A program made the translations under genes and the position numbers. Positions 1 through 11,402 of a stretch of DNA of 64,000 nt are shown piece by piece. The DNA is from Daedaleopsis sinensis (lineage: Eukaryota; Basidiomycota; Agaricomycetes; Polyporales; Polyporaceae). The stretch is taken from contig CM066304.1 in NCBI GenBank assembly GCA_033807695.1, forward strand, positions 2,790,001-2,854,000, written 5' to 3'. Each line of letters begins with the position of its first letter. Within the stretch, counting starts at the first letter, position 1. Below the pieces are notes generated by a model that had not been told where the DNA came from, searched no databases, and saw only the letters and a list, made by a program, of their open reading frames with translations.

Positions 1-645
1 GACACCCCCTCGGCGGTGTCCTAGTCCCACAGAAGACCTATCGCCCACACACCCTGAGCGACCGCCGTCGGTACGTGGAGGAAGTGAGCCTCGACGAGCC
101 TATCATGTTCTACACCCACTCTCCCATCGGGTGCGGCCTGCTCCTCCGGGATGCCCTCGCGAGCAAGTTCAGCGCCCTCGAAGGCCGCGACGACTCGATG
201 TTCGCCGGTCGCGGGCCCTCCGTATCCATCAGGCTCAACGTCAGTATCTTCTCCTTTGCTTCGCTGCACAGGCGCACACACTGACGTCCCTGTCCCTGCG
301 TAAAGTGGCCCGGCTACGCGCCCTGGAGCCGACAGATCCCCACGCGGGATTTCCGTAGCCCCCCGCAACCCATCACGCGCGCCAAACTAGCGCGCAATGT
401 GGCGAAGACGGTTATGCGCTTCATTCAGGTGAGCTGATCCTCGCTGTGAGCCGCTCCACGCCGCTGACGACCGCGCGGCGTGCTCGCAGGAGATGGAACA
501 CCAGCAGCAGGAAGACCCGCTCGAGGCGCGGTGGCGCGTCGGCTCGCGGGCCATCCGCCTCGAGGACCTCGCGCTCGTCGGCCTGCAGCACGTCTCGATG
601 GGCTCGTGGCAGGCCCACGTCCGCCTCATCCCCCGGCGGCACTGA
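1..645 (+). CDS. Conserved fungal hypothetical protein, C-terminal part (5' end outside window)
   Basis: Three exons can be read: 3-239, 306-428 and 490-645, joined by introns with GTCAGT/AAG and GTGAGC/CAG borders that keep one frame to a TGA at 643-645. The fragment is about 137 residues, rich in Trp, Arg and Pro, with a segment reading WPGYAPWSRQIPTRDFRSP and a C-terminal stretch GLQHVSMGSWQAH. The density of conserved-looking aromatic and charged residues across clean splice junctions supports a real gene. I do not recognise a catalytic domain. A coding-like stretch at about 778-842 (ending in TGA) could be a further alternative exon but I could not join it in phase. The start codon lies upstream of the window. 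Confidence 0.7.
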
Positions 646-3600
646 CCCTCGCCGAGGATGACGGCATAATGCCTGTGCCTTGGACTGATCGCCAGCCCAA
701 GACGCTCTCGGACCCCGCGGACTCTGACCGGCCTGACCTCGCGCGCTCCCGTCTCCCGCCTCTCTCCTCCACTGCAGGGCGCCCCTCGCCCTGCCCATCA
801 TCGACGCGGCGCTCCTCAAGCTAACGGCCCACGCGCCCTGATACCACACGCATGCTGACCTAGGTCACCGCACACAACACCGGCGGCGCGCTGCGCTTGA
901 CGCGCACGCGCACGACGGGCTGTCTGCGGTGGTCACGGTGCCGACAGGCATCGACGGACAGCGCTATTTACTAACGGGACTATGGATGGCGTGAATCTTT
1001 CTGCACGGACCTGTCCCGCTCCCTTACATATGCTGCGATGTAAGGCGTGCCCTTGGAGAGCACGACAGTGCCTGCTCGGGTACCCATTGGCTTTCTTCTC
1101 CGCCCCCCTCTTCTCTTTGTCTTGTTTAGTTCCGTGCTCGACTCGGCCCCAAGCATCACCAGATCCCACATGCCCCCCACGCGGGGCGGCATCACCGTTA
1201 TGTAGAGACGACTACGACTTCGCGACGCCATACCCCCGCTCTCGCCATCTCGTTCTTGATCTATGCCCTGCCCCTTGCTCTGCCATCTTTTTGCGCTGAT
1301 AGTGTTGTGCTTGTGCCTGCTTTCCGCCTGTGACGTGCCCCGGATCCGGATACGCGACGACGACGCTGTACATACACACACGTACAGTGCGCCCCGATCG
1401 CGCCAACCAGCAATCAATCGGATGTTGTGTTACCAGAACCCCCAATCGCAATCGCAAGGCGGAGCTTGTTGGGCCTGCAGTGCACAGTACCGGTGCAGCG
1501 CTGTCAGGCGGCGCGCGGGGGCGAGCCTCAAGGCAGATGGGCGAAGTTCCTGATCGAAGGCGACTGGGGGACTGGGCGCGGGTGCGTTCGATTACGTGCA
1601 GACGTCGACGTCGACGTTCCAACTTCCGGAGCTGCGACCCGCATCCGCATCGCCACTCACACCCTGCTCCCACCCCCTCCTCCTGCCGCGCGCATGCTCA
1701 CGGCTGTGCAGCCTCAGGCTGCTCTCGCGATCCGTCCTCCGCTCACGCAGCTTGAGCTTGAAGGCACGAATGCGCGCGCCCGTGCCACTGGTGCATTCCA
1801 TCGAACGCTTCCCCAGCACCCCCGTTCGACAGCGCGCGCACGTATACGGCACGTCTATCGCAGTGCGCACATACACACCGTGACTGACAGTGCACACACT
1901 CTCCAACATCCCGCTATCTGATCCATCGCTAGACCCCCGCGAAGCTCGCGCACGTACGAGCTGTGCGCACCGGCGGTGGACACGGCAGCCTTCGCTGTCA
2001 CCTGGGCCACCGCCGCGTACAGCCTGTGCGGCCGCGGGTCCCAGACGGACATGGCGCGTGTCGAGGGTGCACACCGTGACCACCTTGCACCTTCCTCCTC
2101 CCTCCAGGATATCCTTAATAGAACGTCCTCCACGTCTCTCCTGCCCTGCCTTGGCGCTACCTCTAGCGCTATGATTCCAAAAGCTCACACTGACAGCATC
2201 GCCGCAGAGTCGCCGTGACACAGTACTAGCCGTGCGGCCTGTCCCATGATCCATGACCGGACACTGTACAGCTGGAGATCGACGTCGACAAAAGTGGATA
2301 AGTTGGACTATCGGCAAGGATTTGTATGTAAAAGCGGAGGCTCCGCGTCGAGATAGCGAGCTCCGTTCCGTGAAACTTGAAGGTGGGCTACCAGTCGCCG
2401 CTCTGTCGGGAGAGGGTGACCCGTTCGCCGCCGCCCGCCGCCGCCCGAAGCCAACGCGGTGGGAACTATGCAACTTCGTGCGCGCCGCCGGCACGTCGAA
2501 CGCGTGCGGAGTCCGGATAGAGACCGGAAGCTTCGAGGACTTCTGGCGCATTGCGAAGTTGACACTGACAGCATCCCCAGCTGCAGCTCGCCATCATGGC
2601 TTTCCGTCCGTCTGGTGTCCTTGCGTTTTGACTCGGCCATCTGTGGCAGGCGCGCAGTCGACGGTCGGTCTTCTCTTCCTCAGCTCCGATGGCGGCGGCG
2701 CACACAGCGGCGCGCACGGCTGTGTGCCTGGCTTCTCGGTCGGATGTGCGTGCCATGCCAGTGGCCTTGCGCTGCTCGTGGGCCGCGCGGACATGCGGCG
2801 ACCGGGTTATTTGCGGCGAGGGGAGCTATGCCAGAACGAGATTTGAGGCAGCGTACTAGTAGGTGGCATATGTGACGTCTTCTGCGGACTTCTGAGCCTT
2901 TCTCATACGATTGCGTCTGACGTACAGGTTACGCAGAGCAGCCGACGGCGTCATGAAGGTGGCTCTGCGAGAGCCGCTGCGCCCAACAACCCCTCCTGAT
3001 CGCATGTCCGACAGAAGCCTTTCAGTGCCTAGGATTGCTCCCCCCCGCGCCGGCTGATTCGCATTGGCGATAGGTCGCGATCTCATATGTGTCAAATTCA
3101 ACATGCCAGTCAACTATTCTGCGCGACCCTTACGATGTCCACGGGAGAGTGTCCGTATCAAAACACCGTCCGGGTTCGGAGACGAAGAACGCAATAAACT
3201 TCAAGTCATCGTTCGCCTGATCAGGCTGCGGAGTAGCACCTCTTGCAGGTCTTCTCCGCGTCTACCCCGCACGGCCGCAAGGCCAGTACTGTGAGCACTT
3301 GATGACTGGATCTTCTGGAAGACGGCACGCTCAGGCTCTTCTTGTCTTCGGTCTCCGGTGGACACGCTTTGACCTGAGGGTAGTAGTATGGCAGGCTACC
3401 GCAGCTGTTACCAGTCCGCTGACATCCGGCACCTCCGGCCTTGGTCCACGCGCTGCTTTCAAATTCTCTGCGGCGGACCCACCGCCGAAGCACTATCTCA
3501 CGGACTTGAGAACAAGCGTTCGTCGACTCTGACAACTTGAAGGCACGTATCCCTTTGCTCGGCAGCAGTAGCAGGGCTCATGTGCTTGTATCGTAGATTC

Positions 3601-5077
3601 AGAAAGAGACAGGTTCGCCAAGATAATCCGAATACCGGCACCTGAGAAGCACTGCCAGTGACACCATGCCGTGCATAAGAAGGTCGCCAGCAACACATCT
3701 CCGCGAGTCCTCGTATTAATCTGAACATAGGCAGGCCGCGCCTGGTTCGCCATCCAAATCTTCATTGTCGACAACGCCGGTCATACTACATACAGCCGCG
3801 GAAGGCCGACGGACCAGCGGCCACGCACGTCATGCTATTCAATCAAGACAAGAGCAACTCCCGCCGACGGGGCAGTTCTCGTTCAGGAGACCGTGTCCCC
3901 AACGCACGATCCTGCCATCCGAGTCGCCGGGACACTGGCATGGAAGCCTGAAGCCTGAGGCCTGAGGCGGGATCATGTCTTTTCCGCGCCCTTGCATGCG
4001 GTTCCTGCACTTCCATTCCATGCCCTCGACCCGACCCGAGCCCAGCGGGGCGCGCCTGGAATGCGCAGCGACGGCAGTTATGGCACAGTCGGTGCTAGAT
4101 CTGTGAACCCGCCGGCAGCTCGAGAAGAGCCTGAGGATCGGGAAGATCTTCTCGCGCGCATGCATGGGAGCCCCCCTGAATATCCAGATATAATATGACA
4201 ACGTGGTCCGATGAACCCTCGGCGGGACACGCGACATGGCGCCGCAGTGAGAACTTCGTTCACCACACGCCGCCTGGAAGCCCGGAATAGAGGTCGCGTG
4301 TTCAACGTTCAACGTTCAATATCGAACGCTTAGTTGTGATCGGTGACATACGCACTCGGAGCTGGGAGCCCTACTGGATATCATATGCATCCTTCGAGGT
4401 TTTTGGAGAAACTCAGCTGTTTGAAATCTGGCAGGATGTCCGTTCAAATCGTGAACTCTTTTGGAGTTTGGGAGTCATCACACACGCAGTCCATACCTCT
4501 TTCCCGTGGTCTCCCTCAGCTTCTGCATAGATAGATAACAGACATAACTGCGTAGTTATGCTTAGTATGGTCTGGCGAAGGGTGGGCGGGACGTTGGGTG
4601 CATTGTGATGCATTGACGCCGTCGACCACTACGCCTTCCATATTTGGACGGGCGTCGGTAGACGGATAAGGAAGGAGTTTGTTGTTTGGCCACCAAGGGA
4701 TAGCCGCATATGGGTGCGCTATTGTCTCTCAACCTTGCACTCTACAATTTCTGACCACGTTCATTGCGCGTGCTTCGACTGCCTTATTGTCCGATTGCAC
4801 ACCGTAGTGCATCGAACAATGAGACAGCCCGGTATGTAGATACTAGACACTCAGGCTCTCGAACTTCTGGCAAGGTCCCGGACAATAACTTCAGGGCGGC
4901 GCCCTTCGTCCACGCACTTATAAGTGCTCTGTCGATCCCGATGTCCAGCAGTCTCGAGGATAGCCTCCTTCCATCATACACACTACCAGCTCCTTCCCGA
5001 GCCCTAGGGCCCTATACCCCATACCTCAACTATACCTTGCCGCTCGCTAACCACTCCCCCACGCGACGATCTCAAAA
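646..5077. other. Gene-free stretch
   Basis: Several GC-rich open frames up to about 320 codons overlap each other on both strands here, but none has paired splice sites, a recognisable motif or a proline/serine-balanced protein composition. They look like chance open frames in GC-rich DNA. Small local repeats are the only structure seen (GCCTGAG-type repeats near 3945-3970 and a 7-bp repeat near 4300). Low-expressed RNA genes or short ORFs cannot be excluded. Confidence 0.5.
4300..4320. repeat. Three 7-bp repeats GTTCAAC
   Basis: Three head-to-tail copies of GTTCAA(C/T). The same ACGTTCAA word recurs near 9257, 19069 and 58905 and, as GAACGTTTGAACG, near 53655. Meaning unknown. Confidence 0.5.
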
Positions 5078-5527
5078 ATGCTGAAGCACGGGTCCCTCGC
5101 CGTCGCCGTCGTGCAGCGCCAGGTCATGATCGTGCAAGGTGCGCGCCCCCTACCCACACTCACGCGTCCGAGTCGCCGACCCCCGCCCCTCTCCTCCTCC
5201 TCCTCCTCCTCCCTCGCAGCCGCACGCACGCACAGCCAGCGCGATCCGTGGCTCGACGTGTACACCTACGCGCCCCTCAGCTTCGGCGCGCGCGTCTTCC
5301 TCGCCTCGCCCGTCCCGCAGGCGCGCATCTCCCCGCGCGACGTCCTCGCCGTCTTCCCTGGGGCGGACGACGCCGGCGACGCGCGCGCGCCGGCCCCGGG
5401 GATGCTCGAGCTCGCGCCGCGCGCGTTCGCGGAGTACATGGAGCTCAGCGCGCGCACGCAGCAGCGGCACGAGCAGCTGTTCAGCGCGTGGTCGCGCAAG
5501 GCGCGCCGCCGGCGGGTGGTCTTCTAG
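5078..5527 (+). CDS. Small hypothetical protein (about 122 aa)
   Basis: Two exons, 5078-5138 and 5220-5527, flank an 81-bp intron (GTGCGC...CTCGCAG) that contains a (CTC)n polypyrimidine run before the acceptor. The spliced frame starts at the first ATG of the exon and ends with TAG at 5525-5527. The protein has a middle segment DPWLDVYTYAPLSFGARVF, an acidic/alanine-rich linker and a basic C-terminus (SRKARRRRVVF) that could be a nuclear or nucleic-acid-contacting tail. No family is recognised. The intron length is a multiple of three and the frame stays open through it, so a longer unspliced product is also possible. An upstream exon starting near 4942 was considered but could not be joined in frame. 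Confidence 0.45.
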   Translation: MLKHGSLAVAVVQRQVMIVQGARPLPTLTRPSRRPPPLSSSSSSSLAAARTHSQRDPWLDVYTYAPLSFGARVFLASPVPQARISPRDVLAVFPGADDAGDARAPAPGMLELAPRAFAEYMELSARTQQRHEQLFSAWSRKARRRRVVF

Positions 5528-6025
5528 GCTCTACTGGAGAGGAGATGTGCCGTGCGCGCACCGTTAACCGTTAACCGTGGACCGTCAGGCGACGGTCCCT
5601 TGTCACGACTTCACGATGGCTGCATTCCCTTCCGTCCGTTGTATCGATAACTGTCTCCGCGTCGCCTGTATCATCATACCTCGCCTCGCCCTGTATTTGT
5701 AGCCTGTATCTTTGTATCCTGGATTGTCTCCTCTGTGTCCTGTATCGTCTCCGCTTTGTATCCATACACTCGTGCTTGCTTGTTCGTATGCCCTTGACGC
5801 AGCCTCGGCCTGCCGGGTCTCTTGATCGCAACGGGACATGCTGCTACCAACTGCAACAGATGCGTCGGATAAGTTGGTTGCACATTATCACACGCGAGAC
5901 AGCACATGCAATCGTACTGCCTGCACTCAAGACCTATTGAAACAGCAAAAAGGCACGGAGATGATAAACACAAGATAGGTAATAGTATAAACAAACGACT
6001 CTTCCCAGCAGAGCGTGGGCCATCG
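5528..6025. other. Intergenic; cluster of TGTAT words
   Basis: No gene. Between about 5668 and 5761 the word TGTAT occurs six times, mostly as CCTGTATC. On the + strand this would lie in the 3' untranslated region of the small gene ending at 5527 and would read UGUAU, resembling the core of Pumilio-type binding sites, although the full UGUANAUA consensus is not present. The segment also holds the minus-strand 3' flank of the condensin gene. Confidence 0.4.
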
Positions 6026-9000
6026 CTATGACGCCGGAGCCGCGTTCGGATCCCTGTAGATCTGCACGGACACGGAGGAAGATAGTTAGCGAGAGCGAGC
6101 TAGGGACAGACGCAACGCAACGCAACGCACCTTGAGATCCCACAGATTCCCGACTCTGCGCTCCTCGTGCGCGTCCGTCTCCATCTCCGTCTCCATCTCC
6201 TCCTCCGCGTCCTCGAGCTTGCCCTCGCCCGCCACCTCGAGCTTGAGCCCGCGCTCGTTCGCAAGGTGCAGCAGGCAGATGAAGCAGAAGCTCGTGCTGA
6301 TCTCCTCCATCCGCTCGCGCGGATAGCTCTTGCGCAGCCCGGAGATGACGGACGTGAACGACCGGCCGTCGCTCGGGTCCGTGGGCGGCCGGTCGTCGGT
6401 GTCCTGTGGGGGAGGGACGCACATGTCAGTCAGGCACGGGACGCGCATCAAGCATCAACGGGACGGGGACGGGGACGGGGACGCAGACGCAGCACACTCA
6501 CCATCGCGTCCTCGCTGTCCTCGACCGCTGGGGCGACGATGTCGAGGCCCTTCCAGATATTGTCCTTGAGCTTCCGCACGTCGACACGCTTCGCGCGCTT
6601 GGCGTAGTTGACCGCCTCCGGCTTCACGCGCCGCGTCTGCGACTGCGTCGCCGCAAGCAGGTCCTGCTCGCCCGCCTCCGCCGGCCCCGCGCCGTCGCCC
6701 CCATCGAACACGTCGTCGAACCCGGCGCCGTCGTCGTAGTCGTCGTCGTGGAAGAACTGCGTCGCGAACGGCATCGCGTCGCCGTCCATCGCTGGGGCGC
6801 ACGGGTGAGCGAGCGGGACAGGGCGCGAGGGAGGGAGAGATACGCACTGTCGTCTGCACCAGGGGCTGCCTGGTCCGCGGCGGCCTTCGCCCAGAACGCC
6901 TCGTCGATCTCGCCCTCGGCCGCACCGTCCGCGCGCCCGCGCTGCCCGCGCATCTTGAGCTGTTCAAAACAGGTGAGCGCACCGACCGTCTCGCGCTGAA
7001 TGAGTACGCACCGAGAACTTGGGCTTCAGGAAGAGCGTGACGAGCTGCTTGGCGGAGAAATGCATGTCGTCGGGCAACGTCTGGTCGTTGCGCTTCTCCT
7101 CCTTCTCCTTGCCCTTCGCTTTCCGGCCGCGACCGCCCTTCTTCGCGGTCCTGCCTGAAGGGCCGGGGAGGGTGATGCCGGCCCCGCGGGTGACGGGGGC
7201 GAATAGCTTGTTCTTGCGGGTCTTCAAGTCTTCCTCGGGGGGGGCGAGGAAGTCGATCTTGAACGCTTCCTTCTTCTCGCGCCGCTGCCGCGGGCCTGTC
7301 GCTTCAGAAGCGTCGGCTGCAGTGCGTCGTCAGTGTCAGTGTGAGGCAGGCGTCGAAGATCCCCCCTCGGGGACTCACGTCGACGGACGACCTTCCTCAG
7401 CTTCCAGTGCTCGGGCCCGGCCCAGTTCTTCAGATATGACGGGTCGAAGTAGTCCATCATCGCGCCGCCGTCCTCGCTGATGGCCATCACCCGTTCTCGT
7501 TCGCCAGGGACCCGACGGGGGTCGAAGGCGACGAGCGGCCCGTTTCTTGCCTCGCCACCTGAGCCGTCTGAGCCATTGACGGAAACGTTGTCGCCGTTCC
7601 CGGCGAACTCCGCCCCGGCTTCCGCAGCGTAGTCGTCGGGGACCGCGTGGTCGCCGACGAAAAAGTCTTCTACGGGCGCAACGCTGGAAGCAAATCCATC
7701 GACATCCATGGGGTTCCCGAAGTCTGGGACGTCGCCGAAGCCGTCGTTGTCCTCATCGTCGTCATCGAGAGTTTGTGTGTGCTCCCGGAAGAGCGATGCA
7801 TCATCCACGGAGAATGTGTCTTTGCCGAATGCGAACCCCTCGATAGAATGGGATATTTCGTAGTCGTTGATCGCATCCACATTGGGCAAGAAGTTCGCTG
7901 TCAGGAATCGTGAGCAAGATCCAGCAGCAAGCAATGGCGAGCCCGAACGAACCTCGTAGAACGCTGAGGTCGACATCATCCCGAGGTTCCTCTAGCGGCT
8001 GCTCCTCCTCGTCATCCTTAGCCACCGAGTCGCTCGCGTCGAACACGACGCGCAAGCTACCGTCCGGAGTGACGGTTAGGCCGAGATGATTCATGAGGAG
8101 ACCCTGGGCGCCGCCCTCGTCGAAATCGGCGCAGGTCTTCCTGAAGAGCGGATCGACGCTGAACTCGAGGTCGAGCTTCTTGGTTCGGAGCTGTGCGGGA
8201 TTCTTCGCAAGCGTAGATTCGCTGCGGTAGCCTTTGCGCTTGCGCTGCGTCTGGCTCGGCTCGCCGCCGTCTGGGTTGTCTGACCCGTTGCCGTCGTCGT
8301 CGCGGCCTTCGTTGGCGAGATTGCTCAAGAGCTTGCCCGTCTCGGTGCCTACTGAGTCGACGCGAGACGTCCAGATCTTGACACAACCGTCGAGGGTGCA
8401 CGAAGCGCGTTGGAAATTGATGGAATTGTCGTTGTTGTTGCGGAGTAGGGACATGTCGTGGAAGTAGTCGATGAGAGCGAAGTTCCATGAGTTGGCTGCA
8501 TTGATTTTCTAGGAGAACGGTTAGCAATGATGTATCGGATGAGCGCTCAGCACCAGACATGATGTGTGCATTGCGAGCAGAGTCAGAGTAGGCGGGTGGT
8601 TATATCACTAGACGGAGTGGGGCGATAGTTCGCTGAATGGAGACTGGACAAAAGTGAGAACGTACATTATCTGTCGCCATCTTCATCCATTGGTCAAAGT
8701 TCGATGTCATGACGTCGATTGGAACGTTGACTTTGGGGGCTTGAGGGACGCTGAGAAGCTGGCTCTTTTGCCTGGCGAGGTTGCCTCCTCTAGGGGCGTC
8801 GGGGGCGGGTTCCGCTTCAGCGGCATGCGGGCCTGAGGAGGGGCCAGCTTCCGATTCTTCATCTGGATCTAGTGGAAGGGTGATCTTGGCACTCTTTCTG
8901 CGCCGTCGCTTCTCTGCGATATCGTCGTTAATGTTGACGCTCTTGAGAGGAGGGCGGGTCTTGGAGCCGTTTGTCGGGGAGTTGTCGAGAGAGAAGCTGC

Positions 9001-9037
9001 CGTCGGAGCCGAGCCGTTCGCTGATGCGTCTTGACAT
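6026..9037 (-). CDS. BRN1: Condensin complex subunit 2 (Brn1/Cnd2/CAP-H, Barren family)
   Basis: Kleisin subunit of condensin, which bridges the SMC2/SMC4 heads and binds the HEAT subunits during mitotic chromosome compaction. Eight exons are read on the minus strand: 9037-8666, 8508-7953, 7897-7379, 7316-7012, 6959-6848, 6791-6502, 6403-6131, 6061-6026; total 820 aa. The Barren hallmark MATDNKINAANSWNFALID spans the first junction and is followed by YFHDMSLL; the middle is acidic (DDDEDNDGFGDVPDFG). The later segment YFDPSYLKNWAGPEHWKLR and the C-terminal block with SFCFICLLHLANERGL match the family order. Length is usual for fungal Cnd2. The first intron (157 bp) is long for this locus; the others are 50-100 bp. 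ATG at 9037 is the first in frame ahead of the basic N-terminal segment. It is divergent from the gene starting at 9307. Confidence 0.95.
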
Positions 9038-9306
9038 CGTGCGCGAGCGTGTTGAGAAGGGTGGAGGAGGGGGCAGCGACAAAGAGGAGAGGCAGGTGGC
9101 CGTGGTAGGAAGCGAGGGGAGACGAGGAGCGCGTTCAACACGGTCGCGTCGACGCGCTACACGTGACATCATCACGTAAGCGCCCCCGGAGCCGAGGCGC
9201 GTTCGGTCTGGGTAAGTCAAAATACATACTGAACGTCCTGACTAAGACAACGTTCAAACGTCGATTTGTTTGTTGCCCACACACCATATTCGAATTCGGC
9301 CTCGAA
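9038..9306. promoter_or_regulatory. Shared divergent promoter region
   Basis: The 269 bp between the two opposing ATGs must hold both promoters. It contains GC-rich sequence plus AAGACAACGTTCAAACG near 9250; no clear TATA box was seen. Confidence 0.5.
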
Positions 9307-10402
9307 ATGTCCGACCACGAAGACGATGCAGGGTATGCTGCTCTCCCATCTAGTCTCAGACTCCGAATAGACGACGCGTTTGACTCGGCCATTCCCCATC
9401 ATCCTCGCTCTCCCCGTCCCCCCCATAAGCGACGAAAGCTAGACGGCGACGATCCCCAGCCAGGGGGCTTCATCGTCGACTCCCCCGGCGGGTTCATCCC
9501 CGACACTCCCTCCGCCGGGGGGTTCACTCTGCCAGACGATGCACCACGGCCTGATCGCGAGAATGCATTCATCCCTCTCTCATCGATCCCTTCAGCTCTC
9601 CGGCTCCTCGATCTGCAACCAGACGACGAAGACGTGCTTGCCGTGTTCCGCAACGCTGCTACTGGCTGGAGCCAGTCCCGGGACCCCGATGCTACCTCAG
9701 GCGATCCCGAGGAACTGCTCGTCAGTCGCAAGGACTGGCATGCTGTCTGCGCTGCGCTCCTCGACTCTGGTGCTGGAGACAGTGACGTGGACATGCACGA
9801 CGAGAACGATGCTGTGGCTGACGATGACGAAGCTGTGCCCGACGATGACGAAGAAGAAGACTCTGCCGAAGAATATGTGCAGTCCGGAGGCAGCGCGTCC
9901 GACACCGAGGACGACGTCGGGTCGGACGACGACTATCAAGCGGGCGGTTTTGTCCCCTCGAAGGGCAAGTCTACCACGCAGGCTGGAGATGGAGCTCAGA
10001 ATCGCGCACGTCGCGGAAAACGCAAGGCGGCTGCACCGTCCTCGGGAGACGATGAGCCCGACACGGACAGCGACGGAAGCAGTAGTGGAGAGCCTCGACT
10101 GTCCGCGCATCAAAGAAGGGAATGTCGGGCGGCTTTCGCTCTGTTCTTCCCCGACGTCGCGGACGAGCACCTGGGACAGCGGCGGCTCGGGATCCGAGAA
10201 ATCACGCAGGCCGCGGGTCTGCTCAGGGAGAAGATTTCAGCTGAGGAGGTGAGTTTGTGCATGCTAGTCTCGGGAATGCGGGTGGCGAAATGAAAGGATG
10301 GCACAGACGGTGGAGATGCTGGAGGTGTTCTCGACCAGACCGGACAAGTCGATGGGTCTCGCTGAGTTTGAGCGGATGATGATTGCAGCGAAGCTGGTGT
10401 GA
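9307..10402 (+). CDS. Acidic protein with C-terminal EF-hand-like pair (345 aa)
   Basis: Two exons, 9307-10248 and 10307-10402, with a GTGAGT...GCACAG intron. The N-terminal half carries a nuclear-type basic patch (PPHKRRKLD) and repeats of the type GGFIVDSPGGFIPDTPSAGG. The centre is a long acidic run of Asp/Glu and Ser, followed by a basic KRKAAAP patch. The C-terminal 80 residues (LSAHQRRECRAAFALFFPD ... TVEMLEVFSTRPDKSMGL) have the helix-loop-helix spacing of an EF-hand pair, but the loops lack the full set of calcium-ligand acids, so calcium binding is doubtful. Nuclear location and a chromatin or repair role are inference from composition only. It is divergent from condensin subunit 2 and probably shares its promoter. 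Confidence 0.75.
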
Positions 10403-11402
10403 GCAATGCTACACAGACTCCGACGTAGTATGGTTGCAACTACTGTAGGTGGACGAATGGACGACGCTGTTTATGGACTGGTCTGTCCCGGGTCTGTCGT
10501 CCCCTGAGCACGCTGGCGGGGGATCGGGCATTATGCTCAGACGGTAAGTAGTGAAGCAGGTGACCAGGTCTAGAACGAATCAGAGTGAGCTCCACCCGTC
10601 GCTTGCAACTTGACGAATGATGGCGTTAATACCGCCAATACTTAAGCTTACGTTGGTAAAAATGATTGATGCGCCATGGATGCACAAGGTCCGTCTAGTT
10701 GCGCACAAGGTTCAACATCTTGTTAATGCTCGTGCAGCTGAACGGTGCGGTCGACAAGACGTCTACAGGGAACAATATTGGAGCCGTGGATCGAGGGCGG
10801 GGTCACACGCGGGGCCGGCGCAGTGCGCCTGGAGGACTGACTGGAGCCGACTGGCCACTCGCCAGACGCGTCTCCGCAAATGAGATCGTTCTCAAGCGTG
10901 AAACCCGTGCCTGGCGCTTCCGATGTTCAATCTGGAAGGTCCCATTGCTTGATTGGGGCCCCGGACTGATAGCCTCATGCCATCCATGCTCCCATGGCTG
11001 TTGAGCGGAATACACAGGATGCTGTCCGCGGTGGCCGCCCAGTCGGAGCTCACCGACTTCCGTCTCTGCACTCACCCAGCTTCCTCTCTTTTGTGCACAA
11101 CATTGCTCCATTCTACGGCTGCCAATCACCATGGCCAGCGTCGCGCGCTGCGAGATCAGTAATTGCGACTCGTGAGTCGGAACTTTCAACCCCCATCATC
11201 CCCGCTAACAGATCCATCGACCATGTGTCCCATCCCTCGACAGTTGCATGTGCTTCCATTGACAGCAAGCGCGGGGTGTATTTACTTAAACCCCTGATCC
11301 CCACCTTTTTGCCCTTGCCCTTCCTTGCCCCGCATCCACCTCCTCCCCGCCCATCCGCGTCTGCGTCGCTCCCTCCCCCAGCTCACGCTTTCGACGTCCA
11401 CA
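10403..11402. other. Intergenic; hexose transporter promoter side
   Basis: No supportable gene. A TATTTACTTAAA-like AT-rich patch near 11278, followed by a CT-rich stretch to 11400, is the likely core promoter and 5' leader of the transporter starting at 11403. Confidence 0.45.

Noticed and set aside
778..842. Coding-like segment reading ALPIIDAALLKLTAHAP then stop
   Set aside because: Has a plausible CAG acceptor but no in-phase donor in the preceding exon; left as an unresolved possibility.
1592..2551. 319-codon minus-strand open frame and its overlapping + frames
   Set aside because: Several long frames overlap on both strands, as expected in GC-rich DNA; no motif, no splice support, Arg/Ser-rich translation.
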